A stretch of DNA of 64,000 nt from Pedobacter mendelii (lineage in GTDB: Bacteria; Bacteroidota; Bacteroidia; Sphingobacteriales; Sphingobacteriaceae). The stretch is from NCBI RefSeq assembly GCF_014635725.1, contig NZ_BMDJ01000001.1:682001-746000 (forward strand). Reading direction: 5' to 3'. Both the position numbers and the translations under genes were made by a program. The notes below the pieces were generated by a model that was not told where the DNA came from, searched no databases, and was given only the letters and a program-made list of their open reading frames with translations. Positions 17,465-25,904 of this stretch are shown piece by piece. The number at the start of each line of letters is the position of its first letter. Position 1 is the first letter of the stretch.

Positions 17465-19090
17465 TTGAGCACAACTTTAAATCTCGAAAGTATTTTCGTT
17501 GATGAAAGCCAGATTCCAGATGAATTTAGGCTCCAGAAAGAAATCGATCAAAAAGAATTTCTTTCTAACGGCGAAATGAAAATCTGGAGTGGCCCTTTTA
17601 ATGAAGTGTTTTCTCCTGTATGCATAAAAACTGCTGATGGTCTAAAACGAAAGCGCATTGGAAGTTTTCCTGTTTGTACTGAGAAAGAATCTACAGAAGC
17701 ATTAGATGCAGCCGTTGCCGCTTACGATAATGGTCGTGGCCAATGGCCAACCATGAGTGTAGCCAATCGCATTAGCTGCGTAGAAAGCTTTACGCACAAA
17801 ATGATTGAGCAAAAAGACATTGTTGCTAAATTAATTATGTGGGAAATTGGTAAATCTTATGCTGATTCGATAAAGGAGTTCGATCGTACAGTTGAATATA
17901 TTTACGCAACAATTGATGCATTAAAAGATATTGACAGGCAATCATCTCGTTTCGAAATTGAGCAAGGAATTGTTGCACAAGTTCGTCGTTCGCCGCTTGG
18001 TGTGGTGCTTTGCATGGGGCCGTTTAATTATCCTTTAAACGAAACTTTTACAACGTTAATTCCTGCTTTAATCATGGGCAATACGCTTTTATTTAAACCA
18101 CCTAAACATGGTACATTATTACATTATCCTTTGCTTGAGGCTTTTCGTTCAAGTTTTCCTAAAGGTGTTGTTAATACCATTTATGGTCGTGGAAATACAA
18201 TTGTGCCGGGTTTAATGAAATCAGGGAAAATTAATGTACTTACGTTAATTGGTTCGAGCAAGGTTGCAAATGAACTTAAAAAGCTGCATCCAAAAGTTAA
18301 TCGTTTAAGGGCAATTTTAGGTTTGGATGCAAAGAATGCGGCTATTATCACTAAAGATGCTGATTTGGATTTAGCAGTTTCTGAAACTGTTTTAGGTTCG
18401 CTTTCTTTTAATGGACAACGCTGTACGGCCATTAAAATCGTTTATGTGCACCGCAGTTTGGCACAAGAATTTTTAAAACGATTATCTGCTGAAGTGGAAA
18501 AACTAAAATTTGGCATGCCTTGGGAAAAAGGCGTTGCTTTAACACCACTTCCTGAATTAAATAAACCTGAGTATTTAAAAGAATGCATTGATGATGCAAT
18601 AGCAAATGGTGCTAAAGTGATAAACAAAAATGGAGGGCAAACCTTAGAAACTTTTGTTTATCCTGCTATTATTTATCCGATAAATGCTAATATGAAATTG
18701 TATCGTGAAGAGCAATTCGGCCCTGTTATTCCGGTTGTTCCCTTTGATGATTTGGAAGAACCTATTGAATATTTAATTGGTTCGCCACATGGCCAGCAGG
18801 TAAGTATTTTCAGTAACAATGCTGCAGTAATTTCTTCATTGATTGATCCTTTGGTAAATCAGGTTAGTCGTGTAAATATTAACTGCCAGTGCCAACGAGG
18901 ACCTGATGCTTTTCCTTTTACAGGCAGAAAAGATAGTGCAGAAGGAACACTTTCTGTTGTAGATGCGCTACGTTCTTTCTCTATTCGTTCGTTGGTTGCA
19001 ACCAAACTTACCGATAATAATAAAAAACTCTTAAATGATATTGTTAGCGGAGACGATTCGAATTTTTTAAGCACAAAATATATTTTTTAA
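17465..19090 (+). CDS. gapN: GapN-like NADP-dependent glyceraldehyde-3-phosphate dehydrogenase (ALDH family)
   Basis: Non-phosphorylating GAPDH oxidises glyceraldehyde-3-phosphate straight to 3-phosphoglycerate, producing NADPH instead of ATP. The 541-residue protein is an aldehyde dehydrogenase with PLGVVLCMGPFNYPLNE (residues 177-193), GNTLLFKPPKH, LIGSSKVA and the nucleophile Cys320 in SFNGQRC. The usual general-base Glu of the ELGGK motif is replaced by Gly286 in LGLDAKN, exactly 34 residues before the cysteine. The start is TTG at 17465; no in-frame ATG gives a better N-terminus. Being downstream of eda, it would use the triose phosphate that KDPG cleavage yields. The substrate is inferred from family resemblance and context; another aldehyde is possible. 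Confidence 0.8.
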   Translation: MSTTLNLESIFVDESQIPDEFRLQKEIDQKEFLSNGEMKIWSGPFNEVFSPVCIKTADGLKRKRIGSFPVCTEKESTEALDAAVAAYDNGRGQWPTMSVANRISCVESFTHKMIEQKDIVAKLIMWEIGKSYADSIKEFDRTVEYIYATIDALKDIDRQSSRFEIEQGIVAQVRRSPLGVVLCMGPFNYPLNETFTTLIPALIMGNTLLFKPPKHGTLLHYPLLEAFRSSFPKGVVNTIYGRGNTIVPGLMKSGKINVLTLIGSSKVANELKKLHPKVNRLRAILGLDAKNAAIITKDADLDLAVSETVLGSLSFNGQRCTAIKIVYVHRSLAQEFLKRLSAEVEKLKFGMPWEKGVALTPLPELNKPEYLKECIDDAIANGAKVINKNGGQTLETFVYPAIIYPINANMKLYREEQFGPVIPVVPFDDLEEPIEYLIGSPHGQQVSIFSNNAAVISSLIDPLVNQVSRVNINCQCQRGPDAFPFTGRKDSAEGTLSVVDALRSFSIRSLVATKLTDNNKKLLNDIVSGDDSNFLSTKYIF

Positions 19091-19100
19091 ACAGGCTCTT

Positions 19101-19147
19101 AGCTTTGACAACTTTTTTGACTTACCGTATTAAAGTTGTCAAGCTTT
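19101..19147 (+). terminator. Hairpin at the end of the hexuronate operon
   Basis: AGCTTTGACAACTTT (19101-19115) pairs with AAAGTTGTCAAGCTTT (19132-19147) with one bulged T and a 16-base loop. It lies 10 bases after the gapN stop, as a terminator would, but the downstream T-run is missing. Confidence 0.5.
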
Positions 19148-19196
19148 AAATAAACAAAAAAACCATCTAAAAAATAAGCCAATCCTATCAAAGAAA

Positions 19197-19204
19197 TATT
19201 TTTG
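19197..19204 (+). promoter_or_regulatory. -7 box of the LacI-type regulator gene
   Basis: TATTTTTG matches TAnnTTTG. With a start site 5-7 bases further on, the upstream ATG at 19213 would have almost no leader and ATG 19228 a leader of about 17 bases, which favours the second start codon. Confidence 0.45.
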
Positions 19205-19227
19205 TAACTTGGATGCAAGTTCACAAA

Positions 19228-20235
19228 ATGAGATTTGAAACATCAACAATAAAAGATATTGCTAAAGCCCTCGGACTTTCTACTTCTACAGTTTCTAGGG
19301 CTTTAAGAGACCGTTACGAAATTAGTGCTAAAACAAAAAAGATTGTTTTAGCATATGCAGAGCAGGTAAATTACAAGGCAAACCCCATTGCCCGCAGTTT
19401 AAAAGAAAGAAGAAGTTATTCTATTGGCATTATTGTAAGCGAAATTGCAAATAACTTTTTTTCACAAGTAATAAATGGTATCGAATCCATCGCTTATGAT
19501 AAAGATTACCATGTAATTATTTCTCAAAGCCATGAATCTTACAAACAGGAAAAACTGAATGTTGAGCACCTTGCATCACGTTCTATTGATGGTTTATTAA
19601 TTGCCCTTTCATCAGAAACCCAGGATATAAATTATTTGAAAGATTTATACGCCAAGGGTTTACCGATTGTTTTTTTTGATCGTGTACCCGATAATTTCGA
19701 AACTCATAAAGTTATTGCAAATAATTTCAAAGGCTCATTCGAAGCAACTGAACATCTTATTTATTCCGGAAAACGAACGATTGCACATCTTACAAGTTCC
19801 GAAAACTTATCTACTACAAAAGAAAGATTAGAAGGATATAAAGCTGCATTAGCTAAACATAATATTGAGTTTAATCCACAGTTGGTTAAGTTTTGCCAGC
19901 ATGGTGGAATGCACAGCGAAGAGTTGGAACAAGCTGTTAAAGCACTTCTACCATTAAACCCTGATGGGATTTTTATATCAGCCGATCGACTTACAACAGG
20001 TTTTATTATGGCTTTGAAAAAAACAAACCCAGAACTAGCACATACAATTGCAATCGCAGGCTTTACAAATTCTAATTTGGTAGAACTTTTTAGTCCGTCT
20101 TTAACATCGGTTAAACAACCCGCCTTCGAAATTGGCCAGGTCGCTACAGAATTACTTATCTCTATGATTGAGGCAAAACGACCAATTACAGAATTTGAAA
20201 TCAGAATTTTAGATACAGAATTGGTGAGTACGTAG
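19228..20235 (+). CDS. LacI-family transcriptional regulator of the hexuronate operon
   Basis: The 335-residue protein has a LacI helix-turn-helix at the N-terminus (STIKDIAKALGLSTSTVSRAL, residues 5-25), the hinge region NPIARSLKERRSYSIGIIV, and a periplasmic-binding-protein-like sensor domain (residues 60-330). It directly follows the hexuronate genes and is the obvious candidate for their control, probably answering to a sugar acid such as KDG or a uronate; the ligand is not shown by the sequence. An alternative ATG at 19213 adds five residues. It has its own -7 box, so it can be made independently of the operon. Confidence 0.88.
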   Translation: MRFETSTIKDIAKALGLSTSTVSRALRDRYEISAKTKKIVLAYAEQVNYKANPIARSLKERRSYSIGIIVSEIANNFFSQVINGIESIAYDKDYHVIISQSHESYKQEKLNVEHLASRSIDGLLIALSSETQDINYLKDLYAKGLPIVFFDRVPDNFETHKVIANNFKGSFEATEHLIYSGKRTIAHLTSSENLSTTKERLEGYKAALAKHNIEFNPQLVKFCQHGGMHSEELEQAVKALLPLNPDGIFISADRLTTGFIMALKKTNPELAHTIAIAGFTNSNLVELFSPSLTSVKQPAFEIGQVATELLISMIEAKRPITEFEIRILDTELVST

Positions 20236-20327
20236 AAAACTTTCAAGTAACGTGTTTCTTAAATTTTTAAGTACTTCATGCATAAACTTGTTTAGATTGA
20301 CTCAATACCATACTAAAAACTAATTAT

Positions 20328-20335
20328 TACCTTTG
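20328..20335 (+). promoter_or_regulatory. -7 box 4 nt before the rlmI-like gene
   Basis: TACCTTTG matches TAnnTTTG and ends 4 bases before the ATG at 20340. A TTG at 20297-20299 lies further away than the usual -33 spacing. The geometry predicts a leaderless mRNA. Confidence 0.45.
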
Positions 20336-20339
20336 CGCT

Positions 20340-21524
20340 ATGGTAGAAATCATATTAAAAAAAGGTAAAGAGAAAGCAGCATTACAAAGGCATCCTTGGG
20401 TATTTTCGGGTGCTTTAGAAAAAATCAAGGGTAAACCCGAAGATGGCGATGTTGTAAAAGTATTTGCTTTTGACAACGAATTTCTAGCCTATGGCTATTT
20501 CAATGGCAATTCTCGTGTTGCAGTTCGACTTTTAGAATGGGATGAAACTCAAACCATTGATAAAAACTGGTATCAAAATCGGTTAAAGCAGGCAATTGCT
20601 TCCCGTAAGTTTATTTTATCAGCTGAAACAAATACTTGCCGATTAGTCTTTTCAGAAGCAGATTTCTTACCTGGCTTAATCGTTGATAAATATGCTGATT
20701 TCTTATCGCTTCAGATATTAAGTTCGGGTATAGAAAAAGTAAAAACGGAAATCGTTGAGCTTTTAAAAGAAGAATTAAACCCTAAAGGGATTTTTGATAA
20801 AAGTGACGCAACAGCCCGTGGTCATGAAGGTTTACCAATAGAAAACGGTTTGCTTTGGGGCGAGAATCCACCTGAATTTTTAGAGGTTAAAGAAAATGGA
20901 ATTGCATACCATATTAATATCGCCGAAGGTCAAAAATCGGGTTTTTATTGCGATCAGCGTGATAACAGAAAGATTTTAGCGAGCTATACAAATGGCAAGA
21001 GTGTTTTAGATTGTTTTAGCTACAGCGGTGGTTTTAGCTTAAATAGTTTAGCAAACGGTGCTGCAAGTATCACAAGCGTTGATAGCTCTGCTCTGGCATT
21101 AGAAACATTAAGGCAAAATGTAGAATTGAATAAATTCGACGTAAATAAAGTTTTGGCAATACAATCTGATGTAAATAAACAGCTTAGGGTTTTTAAAGAA
21201 TCAGGAGAGTTGTTCGATGTAATTATTCTAGATCCACCAAAATATGCACCTTCCCGTTCGGCGTTAGATAGAGCAGCAAGAGCTTATAAAGATTTAAATC
21301 GATTGGGTATGTTGTTGTTAGAAAAAGGTGGTTTACTTGCAACATTTTCTTGTTCAGGAGCAGTTGATATCGAAACCTTTAAACAAATTGTTGCTTGGGC
21401 TGCGCTTGATGCGGGTAGAGAAGTTCAAATTATTAAACAATTTTGCCAACCTGAAGATCACCCTGTTCGGATTTCCTTTTCGGAAGGTGAGTATTTAAAA
21501 GGTTTATTATTGAGGATTCTGTAG
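20340..21524 (+). CDS. rlmI: Class I SAM-dependent rRNA (cytosine-5) methyltransferase, RlmI-like
   Basis: The 394-residue protein has an N-terminal PUA-type domain (KAALQRHPWVFSGALEKIKG, residues 10-29) and a C-terminal methyltransferase domain. The SAM-binding loop is VLDCFSYSGGFSLNSLANGA, followed by the acidic VDSS, the catalytic-loop motif DPPKYAPSR, and the cysteine motif TFSCSG. This arrangement is that of RlmI, which makes m5C1962 in 23S rRNA, and of close relatives. The exact rRNA position cannot be proven from sequence. The gene is monocistronic and probably leaderless. Confidence 0.88.
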   Translation: MVEIILKKGKEKAALQRHPWVFSGALEKIKGKPEDGDVVKVFAFDNEFLAYGYFNGNSRVAVRLLEWDETQTIDKNWYQNRLKQAIASRKFILSAETNTCRLVFSEADFLPGLIVDKYADFLSLQILSSGIEKVKTEIVELLKEELNPKGIFDKSDATARGHEGLPIENGLLWGENPPEFLEVKENGIAYHINIAEGQKSGFYCDQRDNRKILASYTNGKSVLDCFSYSGGFSLNSLANGAASITSVDSSALALETLRQNVELNKFDVNKVLAIQSDVNKQLRVFKESGELFDVIILDPPKYAPSRSALDRAARAYKDLNRLGMLLLEKGGLLATFSCSGAVDIETFKQIVAWAALDAGREVQIIKQFCQPEDHPVRISFSEGEYLKGLLLRIL

Positions 21525-21609
21525 CATCATAAATAGCCACAAAAACACAGAATCGAAGAAAATGATGGTAAATTCCGTGCTAATTAGTGTTTAGTGGTAA
21601 ACCAAAACT

Positions 21610-21861
21610 TTAAACGCCATGCGAATTTTCCGGTAGTTTTTCATATTCACCCTTCCATGCGTAAAAACCAAAAATCATTAAACCCAAACTAATAGGAAAG
21701 AAAATAAAAAGTATAATTCCCCATTGCAAAATTGTATTCGTTCGCTCAATATCCGTATGGGTTAAGCCAACTTTTTCAATCGCATGCATAAATAAAAAAG
21801 TCATCGCTATCGGGCCTAAAGCCATCCATGCCAAGCCTAAATATTTCTTTATCATATTCAT
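21610..21861 (-). CDS. Small two-helix membrane protein, partner of the MFS gene (DUF6814-like)
   Basis: The 83-residue protein has two hydrophobic helices (residues 5-27 and 44-68) and a short polar tail. It resembles the small membrane proteins I know as DUF6814, which in Bacteroidota are found next to MHS-type MFS transporters; I assign the family from memory of the pattern, not a search. Here it begins 9 bases after the stop of the MFS gene on the same strand, so they are surely co-transcribed. The pairing suggests an accessory subunit, as small membrane partners are known for some other secondary transporters. Confidence 0.72.
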   Translation of the reverse strand: MNMIKKYLGLAWMALGPIAMTFLFMHAIEKVGLTHTDIERTNTILQWGIILFIFFPISLGLMIFGFYAWKGEYEKLPENSHGV

Positions 21862-21870
21862 AATTTACAA

Positions 21871-23394
21871 TTAATCATTAATACTTTCATCTCTTTTGTT
21901 TGATAAATAAATCGTTCCAATCACTAAACTCAATGCTGCAACACCTATCGGATACCAAAGCCCTGAAAGAGGATTGGACCCTGAGAAACTTGCAATTAAA
22001 GTTGCAATAAAAGGAACCAGACCACCGAAAACACCATTACCAATATGATAAGGAAGCGACATAGAAGTATATCGAATTTTTGTTGGAAAAAGTTCGACTA
22101 AAAATGCAGCTATAGGCCCATAAACCATGGTTACTAATAAAATTTGGAAAAAGATTAAACCAACAAATTTCCAAAAAATTGGCTTTGGCAATATTTTATC
22201 TTTAAGCATACCTGGTGCAGATATAACACCTTTAGTGGCCGAAAGTGTATCCATTTGAACTTTAGTATAACCCGTACCATTTGTAAATAAAATTTTCGTT
22301 TCTAAGCTTCGTAAACTATCAACCTGATTTGCTAATGGTGTAATTATGGGAAAACCCTGGCTTGATGAAAACAACTCATTCTTGGCAAAATTTTCTTCAC
22401 TGGTATCGTTTAAAAATGTTCTGTAAATCGGTCGGTAAAAAATTATACCCAGCAACATTCCCATGAGCATAATCCATTTACGCCCAACCTTATCACTCCA
22501 TGCACCAAATACAACAAAAAATGGTGTAGCAAAGGCAATTCCCCAAAGCAAAATGTACCTTGAGTCGTTGAAATCAAGTTTGCAGGTATTCTCTAAAAAA
22601 GATTGCGCATAAAACTGGCCTGTATACCAAATGACACCTTGCCCCATGGTTGCACCAAATAATGCCAGCAAAACCATTTTAAAGTTTGCCTTATTATTAA
22701 AACTTTCTTTTAAAGGATTTTTAGAAACCTTTCCTTCTGATTTAAGTTTGGTAAACATTGGCGATTCGTGCATTTTCATGCGTATATAAATTGAAACACC
22801 AACCAATACTATCGAAAGCAAGAAAGGAACACGCCAGCCCCAATCGGCAAAAGTTTCAGCACCTAAAAAGTTCTTTGTAATTACAATTATCCCAAGGGAA
22901 AGGAATAGCCCAAGTGTTGCTGTAGTTTGAATCCAACTGGTAAAAAAACCTCTTCTATTTTTCGGAGCATGCTCGGCCACATAAGTTGCTGCGCCACCAT
23001 ATTCGCCGCCCAAAGCCAAACCTTGAATTAATCTCAATATTAAAACCAATATCGGGGCAGCATATCCAATAGATTTGTAAGAAGGAATTAGGCCAATTAA
23101 AAAAGTGGAGCCACCCATTAAAACAAGTGTTAAAAGGAAGGTATATTTCCGGCCAATTAAATCGCCCAATCGTCCGAAAACCAATGCTCCAAAAGGGCGA
23201 ACAATAAAACCAGCTGCAAATATTGCCAATGTATTTATCAAGGCTGAAGCACCTGCATCGGCAGGAAATAATTGATGACCAATAATAACTGCAAGACTTC
23301 CAAAAATATAAAAGTCATACCATTCTATCAGCGTACCTAAAGATGAAGCGCCGATAACTTTAAAAATATTATTCTTTGGTTGTATTTCGATCAT
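21871..23394 (-). CDS. MFS transporter, metabolite:H+ symporter (ProP/KgtP-like) type
   Basis: The 507-residue membrane protein carries the MHS signature GTLIEWYDFYIFG in helix 1, then PFGALVFGRLGDLIGRKYTF between helices 2 and 3, and GLALGGEYGGAATYVAEHAPKNRRG in helix 4-5. These mark the branch that moves organic acids, betaine or proline. An upstream start at 23430 is possible, but ATG 23394 gives the normal N-terminus. Unusually, about 75 residues rich in Ser, Asn and Thr (about residues 330-410) are inserted between two helices in the C-terminal half, where the family has a short loop. A small membrane protein is encoded just downstream. Confidence 0.85.
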   Translation of the reverse strand: MIEIQPKNNIFKVIGASSLGTLIEWYDFYIFGSLAVIIGHQLFPADAGASALINTLAIFAAGFIVRPFGALVFGRLGDLIGRKYTFLLTLVLMGGSTFLIGLIPSYKSIGYAAPILVLILRLIQGLALGGEYGGAATYVAEHAPKNRRGFFTSWIQTTATLGLFLSLGIIVITKNFLGAETFADWGWRVPFLLSIVLVGVSIYIRMKMHESPMFTKLKSEGKVSKNPLKESFNNKANFKMVLLALFGATMGQGVIWYTGQFYAQSFLENTCKLDFNDSRYILLWGIAFATPFFVVFGAWSDKVGRKWIMLMGMLLGIIFYRPIYRTFLNDTSEENFAKNELFSSSQGFPIITPLANQVDSLRSLETKILFTNGTGYTKVQMDTLSATKGVISAPGMLKDKILPKPIFWKFVGLIFFQILLVTMVYGPIAAFLVELFPTKIRYTSMSLPYHIGNGVFGGLVPFIATLIASFSGSNPLSGLWYPIGVAALSLVIGTIYLSNKRDESIND

Positions 23395-23496
23395 AACAAT
23401 TAAGAAGATTTGGTTTTCTAAGATAAACATTTAAGCTGCAAAACGATAAACCCCCTTTAGACGATTTAAATTGTTACAAATAAAACATTTTACCTT

Positions 23497-23504
23497 TAGT
23501 TTTG
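23497..23504 (+). promoter_or_regulatory. -7 box upstream of the bestrophin-like gene
   Basis: TAGTTTTG matches TAnnTTTG, with a TTG at 23471-23473, 23 bases upstream, which is at the far end of the accepted spacing. The start codon follows 22 bases later. Confidence 0.45.
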
Positions 23505-23526
23505 TAGTTTACGAAAAACCAAATTT

Positions 23527-24417
23527 ATGCTTTTAATACAGAACATTAGATTATCAAGAATTTTAAGAAATACATGGCATGTTGATTTAATTATGATTGC
23601 ATCCTGCACCGCTGCTTACTTGGTTCGTGAATATTTAATTGCTCATCATTTCGAAATCCCATCAATTATTCCAACCGTATTAGGTACTGCGATTGCATTT
23701 TTTATTGGTTTCAATAATAATCAAGCTTACGATAGATGGTGGGAAGCAAGGAAAATTTGGGGTGCTTTGGTTAATGACTCTAGATCTTTTACCAGAGCGT
23801 TAATAAACTATGTTGATAATGACAATATTACGGTGAAGAAAATGATTTACAGGCATATTGCATTTTTATATGCTTTAAAGGCAAACTTACGTGGAGCTGT
23901 TGATGAAATTTACATTAAATATCTTACAGAAGAAGATTTAAAAGAAATTGAGCTTCATAACAATGCGCATAATGCAATCTTAAATATTCAATCTAGAGAT
24001 TTGCAAAAACTTTCGAAATCTGGCGATATTGATGGTTTTAGATTTATAGAAATAAATGAAATGCTAACGCGATTCTCTGACTCAATGGGTATGAGCGAAC
24101 GCATAAAAAACACTATTTTCCCTACAACCTATACCTATTTAACAAAGGTTTTTATATGGCTTTTCGTTGTGACATTTACGCTTGTAATAAGTCAATCTGC
24201 AGGAATTGCTTCAATTTTTCTTGGCTGGCTAATTGGTTTTGTATTTGTATCAACACAAATAAATGGAATGAGTCTGGTTAATCCTTTCGAAAATAATTCT
24301 GCAGGCGTTCCTTTAAATCAGATTACTCGAACCATAGAAATTAACCTATTGCAAATGCTTGGTGAAAAAGATATTCCGGAACCTATAAAACCCATTAATG
24401 AAGAGTATATTTTATAA
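23527..24417 (+). CDS. Bestrophin-family ion channel (UPF0187)
   Basis: The 296-residue membrane protein matches bacterial bestrophins: VLGTAIAFFIGFNNNQAYDRWWEARKIWGALVNDSRSF (residues 50-88), with the conserved N-N-x-A-Y-x-R-W-W-E-A-R signature, and further helices at about 200-245. The C-terminal part has the NPFEN motif (LVNPFENNSAGVPLN), a conserved acidic segment of the family. Bacterial members studied so far form pentameric channels. The gene stands alone; it ends one base before the end of the convergent terC gene, so the two stop codons are back to back. Confidence 0.9.
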   Translation: MLLIQNIRLSRILRNTWHVDLIMIASCTAAYLVREYLIAHHFEIPSIIPTVLGTAIAFFIGFNNNQAYDRWWEARKIWGALVNDSRSFTRALINYVDNDNITVKKMIYRHIAFLYALKANLRGAVDEIYIKYLTEEDLKEIELHNNAHNAILNIQSRDLQKLSKSGDIDGFRFIEINEMLTRFSDSMGMSERIKNTIFPTTYTYLTKVFIWLFVVTFTLVISQSAGIASIFLGWLIGFVFVSTQINGMSLVNPFENNSAGVPLNQITRTIEINLLQMLGEKDIPEPIKPINEEYIL

Positions 24418-25194
24418 TTAGTTTTTGATATTATTTCTCAATTTAATAGGTTTCTTGCTATTCTTTTTCATTTTAAGATTAAGCATTTCTACCAATACAG
24501 AGAAAGCCATTGCAAAATAAACATAACCCTTAGGTATATGCTGGTCTAAACCTTCGGCTAGCAATGAAACACCTATTAACAATAAAAAGGAAAGTGCAAG
24601 CATTTTAACGGTTGGGTGATTATTAACAAATGCACTGATAGCACCGGATGAAAACATCATGATTATTACGGCTATAATAACCGCAGCAATCATAATTTCG
24701 ATATGCTCTGCCATACCAATTGCTGTAATAACAGAATCTAAAGAAAATACTACATCAAGTATAAGAATTTGGATAATGGTAGTCCAGAAGGAATGAACTT
24801 TGGTTTTCCCACTTTCATCTTCCTCTCCTTCTAATTTATCGTGTATTTCATGTGTACTTTTATAAATTAAAAATAAACCACCACTTATTAAAATTAAATC
24901 GCGCCCAGAAATTGCAAGCTTTTCGAACCAATCGCCACTATTAATTCCTATCCAACTACCAATGTTAAAAAGCGGAGATGTAAGTGTCATTATCCAGCTT
25001 AGAGAAAGTAATAATAATACTCTGGTTATCATGGCTAATCCCAAACCTAGCTGCCTTGCTTTCTTTTGTTGATTTTTAGGGAGTTTTCCAGAAAGAATTG
25101 AAATAAAAACGATATTATCTATACCCAGAACAATTTCTAAAACGGTTAATGTTAATAGTGAAATCCAGGCTTCGGGTGTGCTTAAAAAATCCAT
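24418..25194 (-). CDS. TerC-family integral membrane protein
   Basis: The 258-residue protein has seven or so helices and the TerC metal-site residues: EIVLGIDNIVFISIL in helix 1-2 and DVVFSLDSVITAIGM in the middle, each with the acidic residues typical of the family. A cytoplasmic loop (HDKLEGEEDESGKTKV) is acidic. TerC proteins are linked to tellurite resistance and to metal loading of exported enzymes, notably manganese in other bacteria; the role here is inferred. It converges on the bestrophin-like gene with no gap. Confidence 0.9.
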   Translation of the reverse strand: MDFLSTPEAWISLLTLTVLEIVLGIDNIVFISILSGKLPKNQQKKARQLGLGLAMITRVLLLLSLSWIMTLTSPLFNIGSWIGINSGDWFEKLAISGRDLILISGGLFLIYKSTHEIHDKLEGEEDESGKTKVHSFWTTIIQILILDVVFSLDSVITAIGMAEHIEIMIAAVIIAVIIMMFSSGAISAFVNNHPTVKMLALSFLLLIGVSLLAEGLDQHIPKGYVYFAMAFSVLVEMLNLKMKKNSKKPIKLRNNIKN

Positions 25195-25277
25195 AAGTTA
25201 ATTTATCTGATAGAGCGAAGATATAAAAAAGACGTTTGAATTTATTGACTAGATTATTAGTGTTTTAGTTGGAATAA

Positions 25278-25835
25278 TTACATGGCAGATTTTAAAATCT
25301 CTGTTTTGAGTTTTTCTTCAAAAACCAATGTTCTTTCTTTTACTGAGGGGATTTCATTAGTAAAGGATATAGAACCAACAGCTTGAATTATTTTCCCGTT
25401 TTTGCCGATTAATACATTCGAGGGAAATCCATGATTAATATTTAACTTTCTAATTTCATCATGTGTTAAACAAATCACTTCATATTTATAACCAACTTTT
25501 TTTTTAAATTTCTTAGCTCGATTAGGTAAATCATAAGTTATTGCAATAAATCTGATTCCTTGATTTTCATATTTATCAACCAATTTATTCAACTCGGGAA
25601 TTTCTTTAACACAAGGCGGGCATTCTTCAAACCAAAAGTTAATTAACACAATCTGATTGTTCAAATCTTGTTTTGAAAAAGATTTTCCGTTTAATTTTTG
25701 GCCTCGAAAATCAGACAATGTTTTACCTACTAAATCTTCAAAAAAAGTTTCTTGGTTGGCCCATTTTACAGGCGAAGTTTGAGCTTTTGATAGAACCGAT
25801 GTAACCAGTAAAAAGAGAAATAAATAGTTTTTCAT
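25278..25835 (-). CDS. TlpA/ResA-like thioredoxin-fold protein, exported
   Basis: The 185-residue protein has a signal peptide (MKNYLFLFLLVTSVLSKAQ) and a thioredoxin fold with the redox motif CPPC (Cys72 and Cys75 in WFEECPPCVKE) and a later VLIGKNGKI segment in the usual cis-Pro region, where the proline is replaced by a GFPSNVL loop with its own proline. It is the TlpA/AhpC-TSA type, likely periplasmic, reducing disulfides. A GTG three bases upstream is an alternative start. It lies downstream of the repetitive surface-protein gene on the same strand. Confidence 0.85.
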   Translation of the reverse strand: MKNYLFLFLLVTSVLSKAQTSPVKWANQETFFEDLVGKTLSDFRGQKLNGKSFSKQDLNNQIVLINFWFEECPPCVKEIPELNKLVDKYENQGIRFIAITYDLPNRAKKFKKKVGYKYEVICLTHDEIRKLNINHGFPSNVLIGKNGKIIQAVGSISFTNEIPSVKERTLVFEEKLKTEILKSAM

Positions 25836-25904
25836 CACAGGTTAAATATAAATAAAAGTCCTGCCAAAGAATGACAAGACTTAAATCTATTTGGCATTTA
25901 ATCG

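Noticed and set aside
19761..20246. 161-codon antisense open frame across the LacI regulator
   Set aside because: Shadow of the regulator gene; no recognisable motifs.
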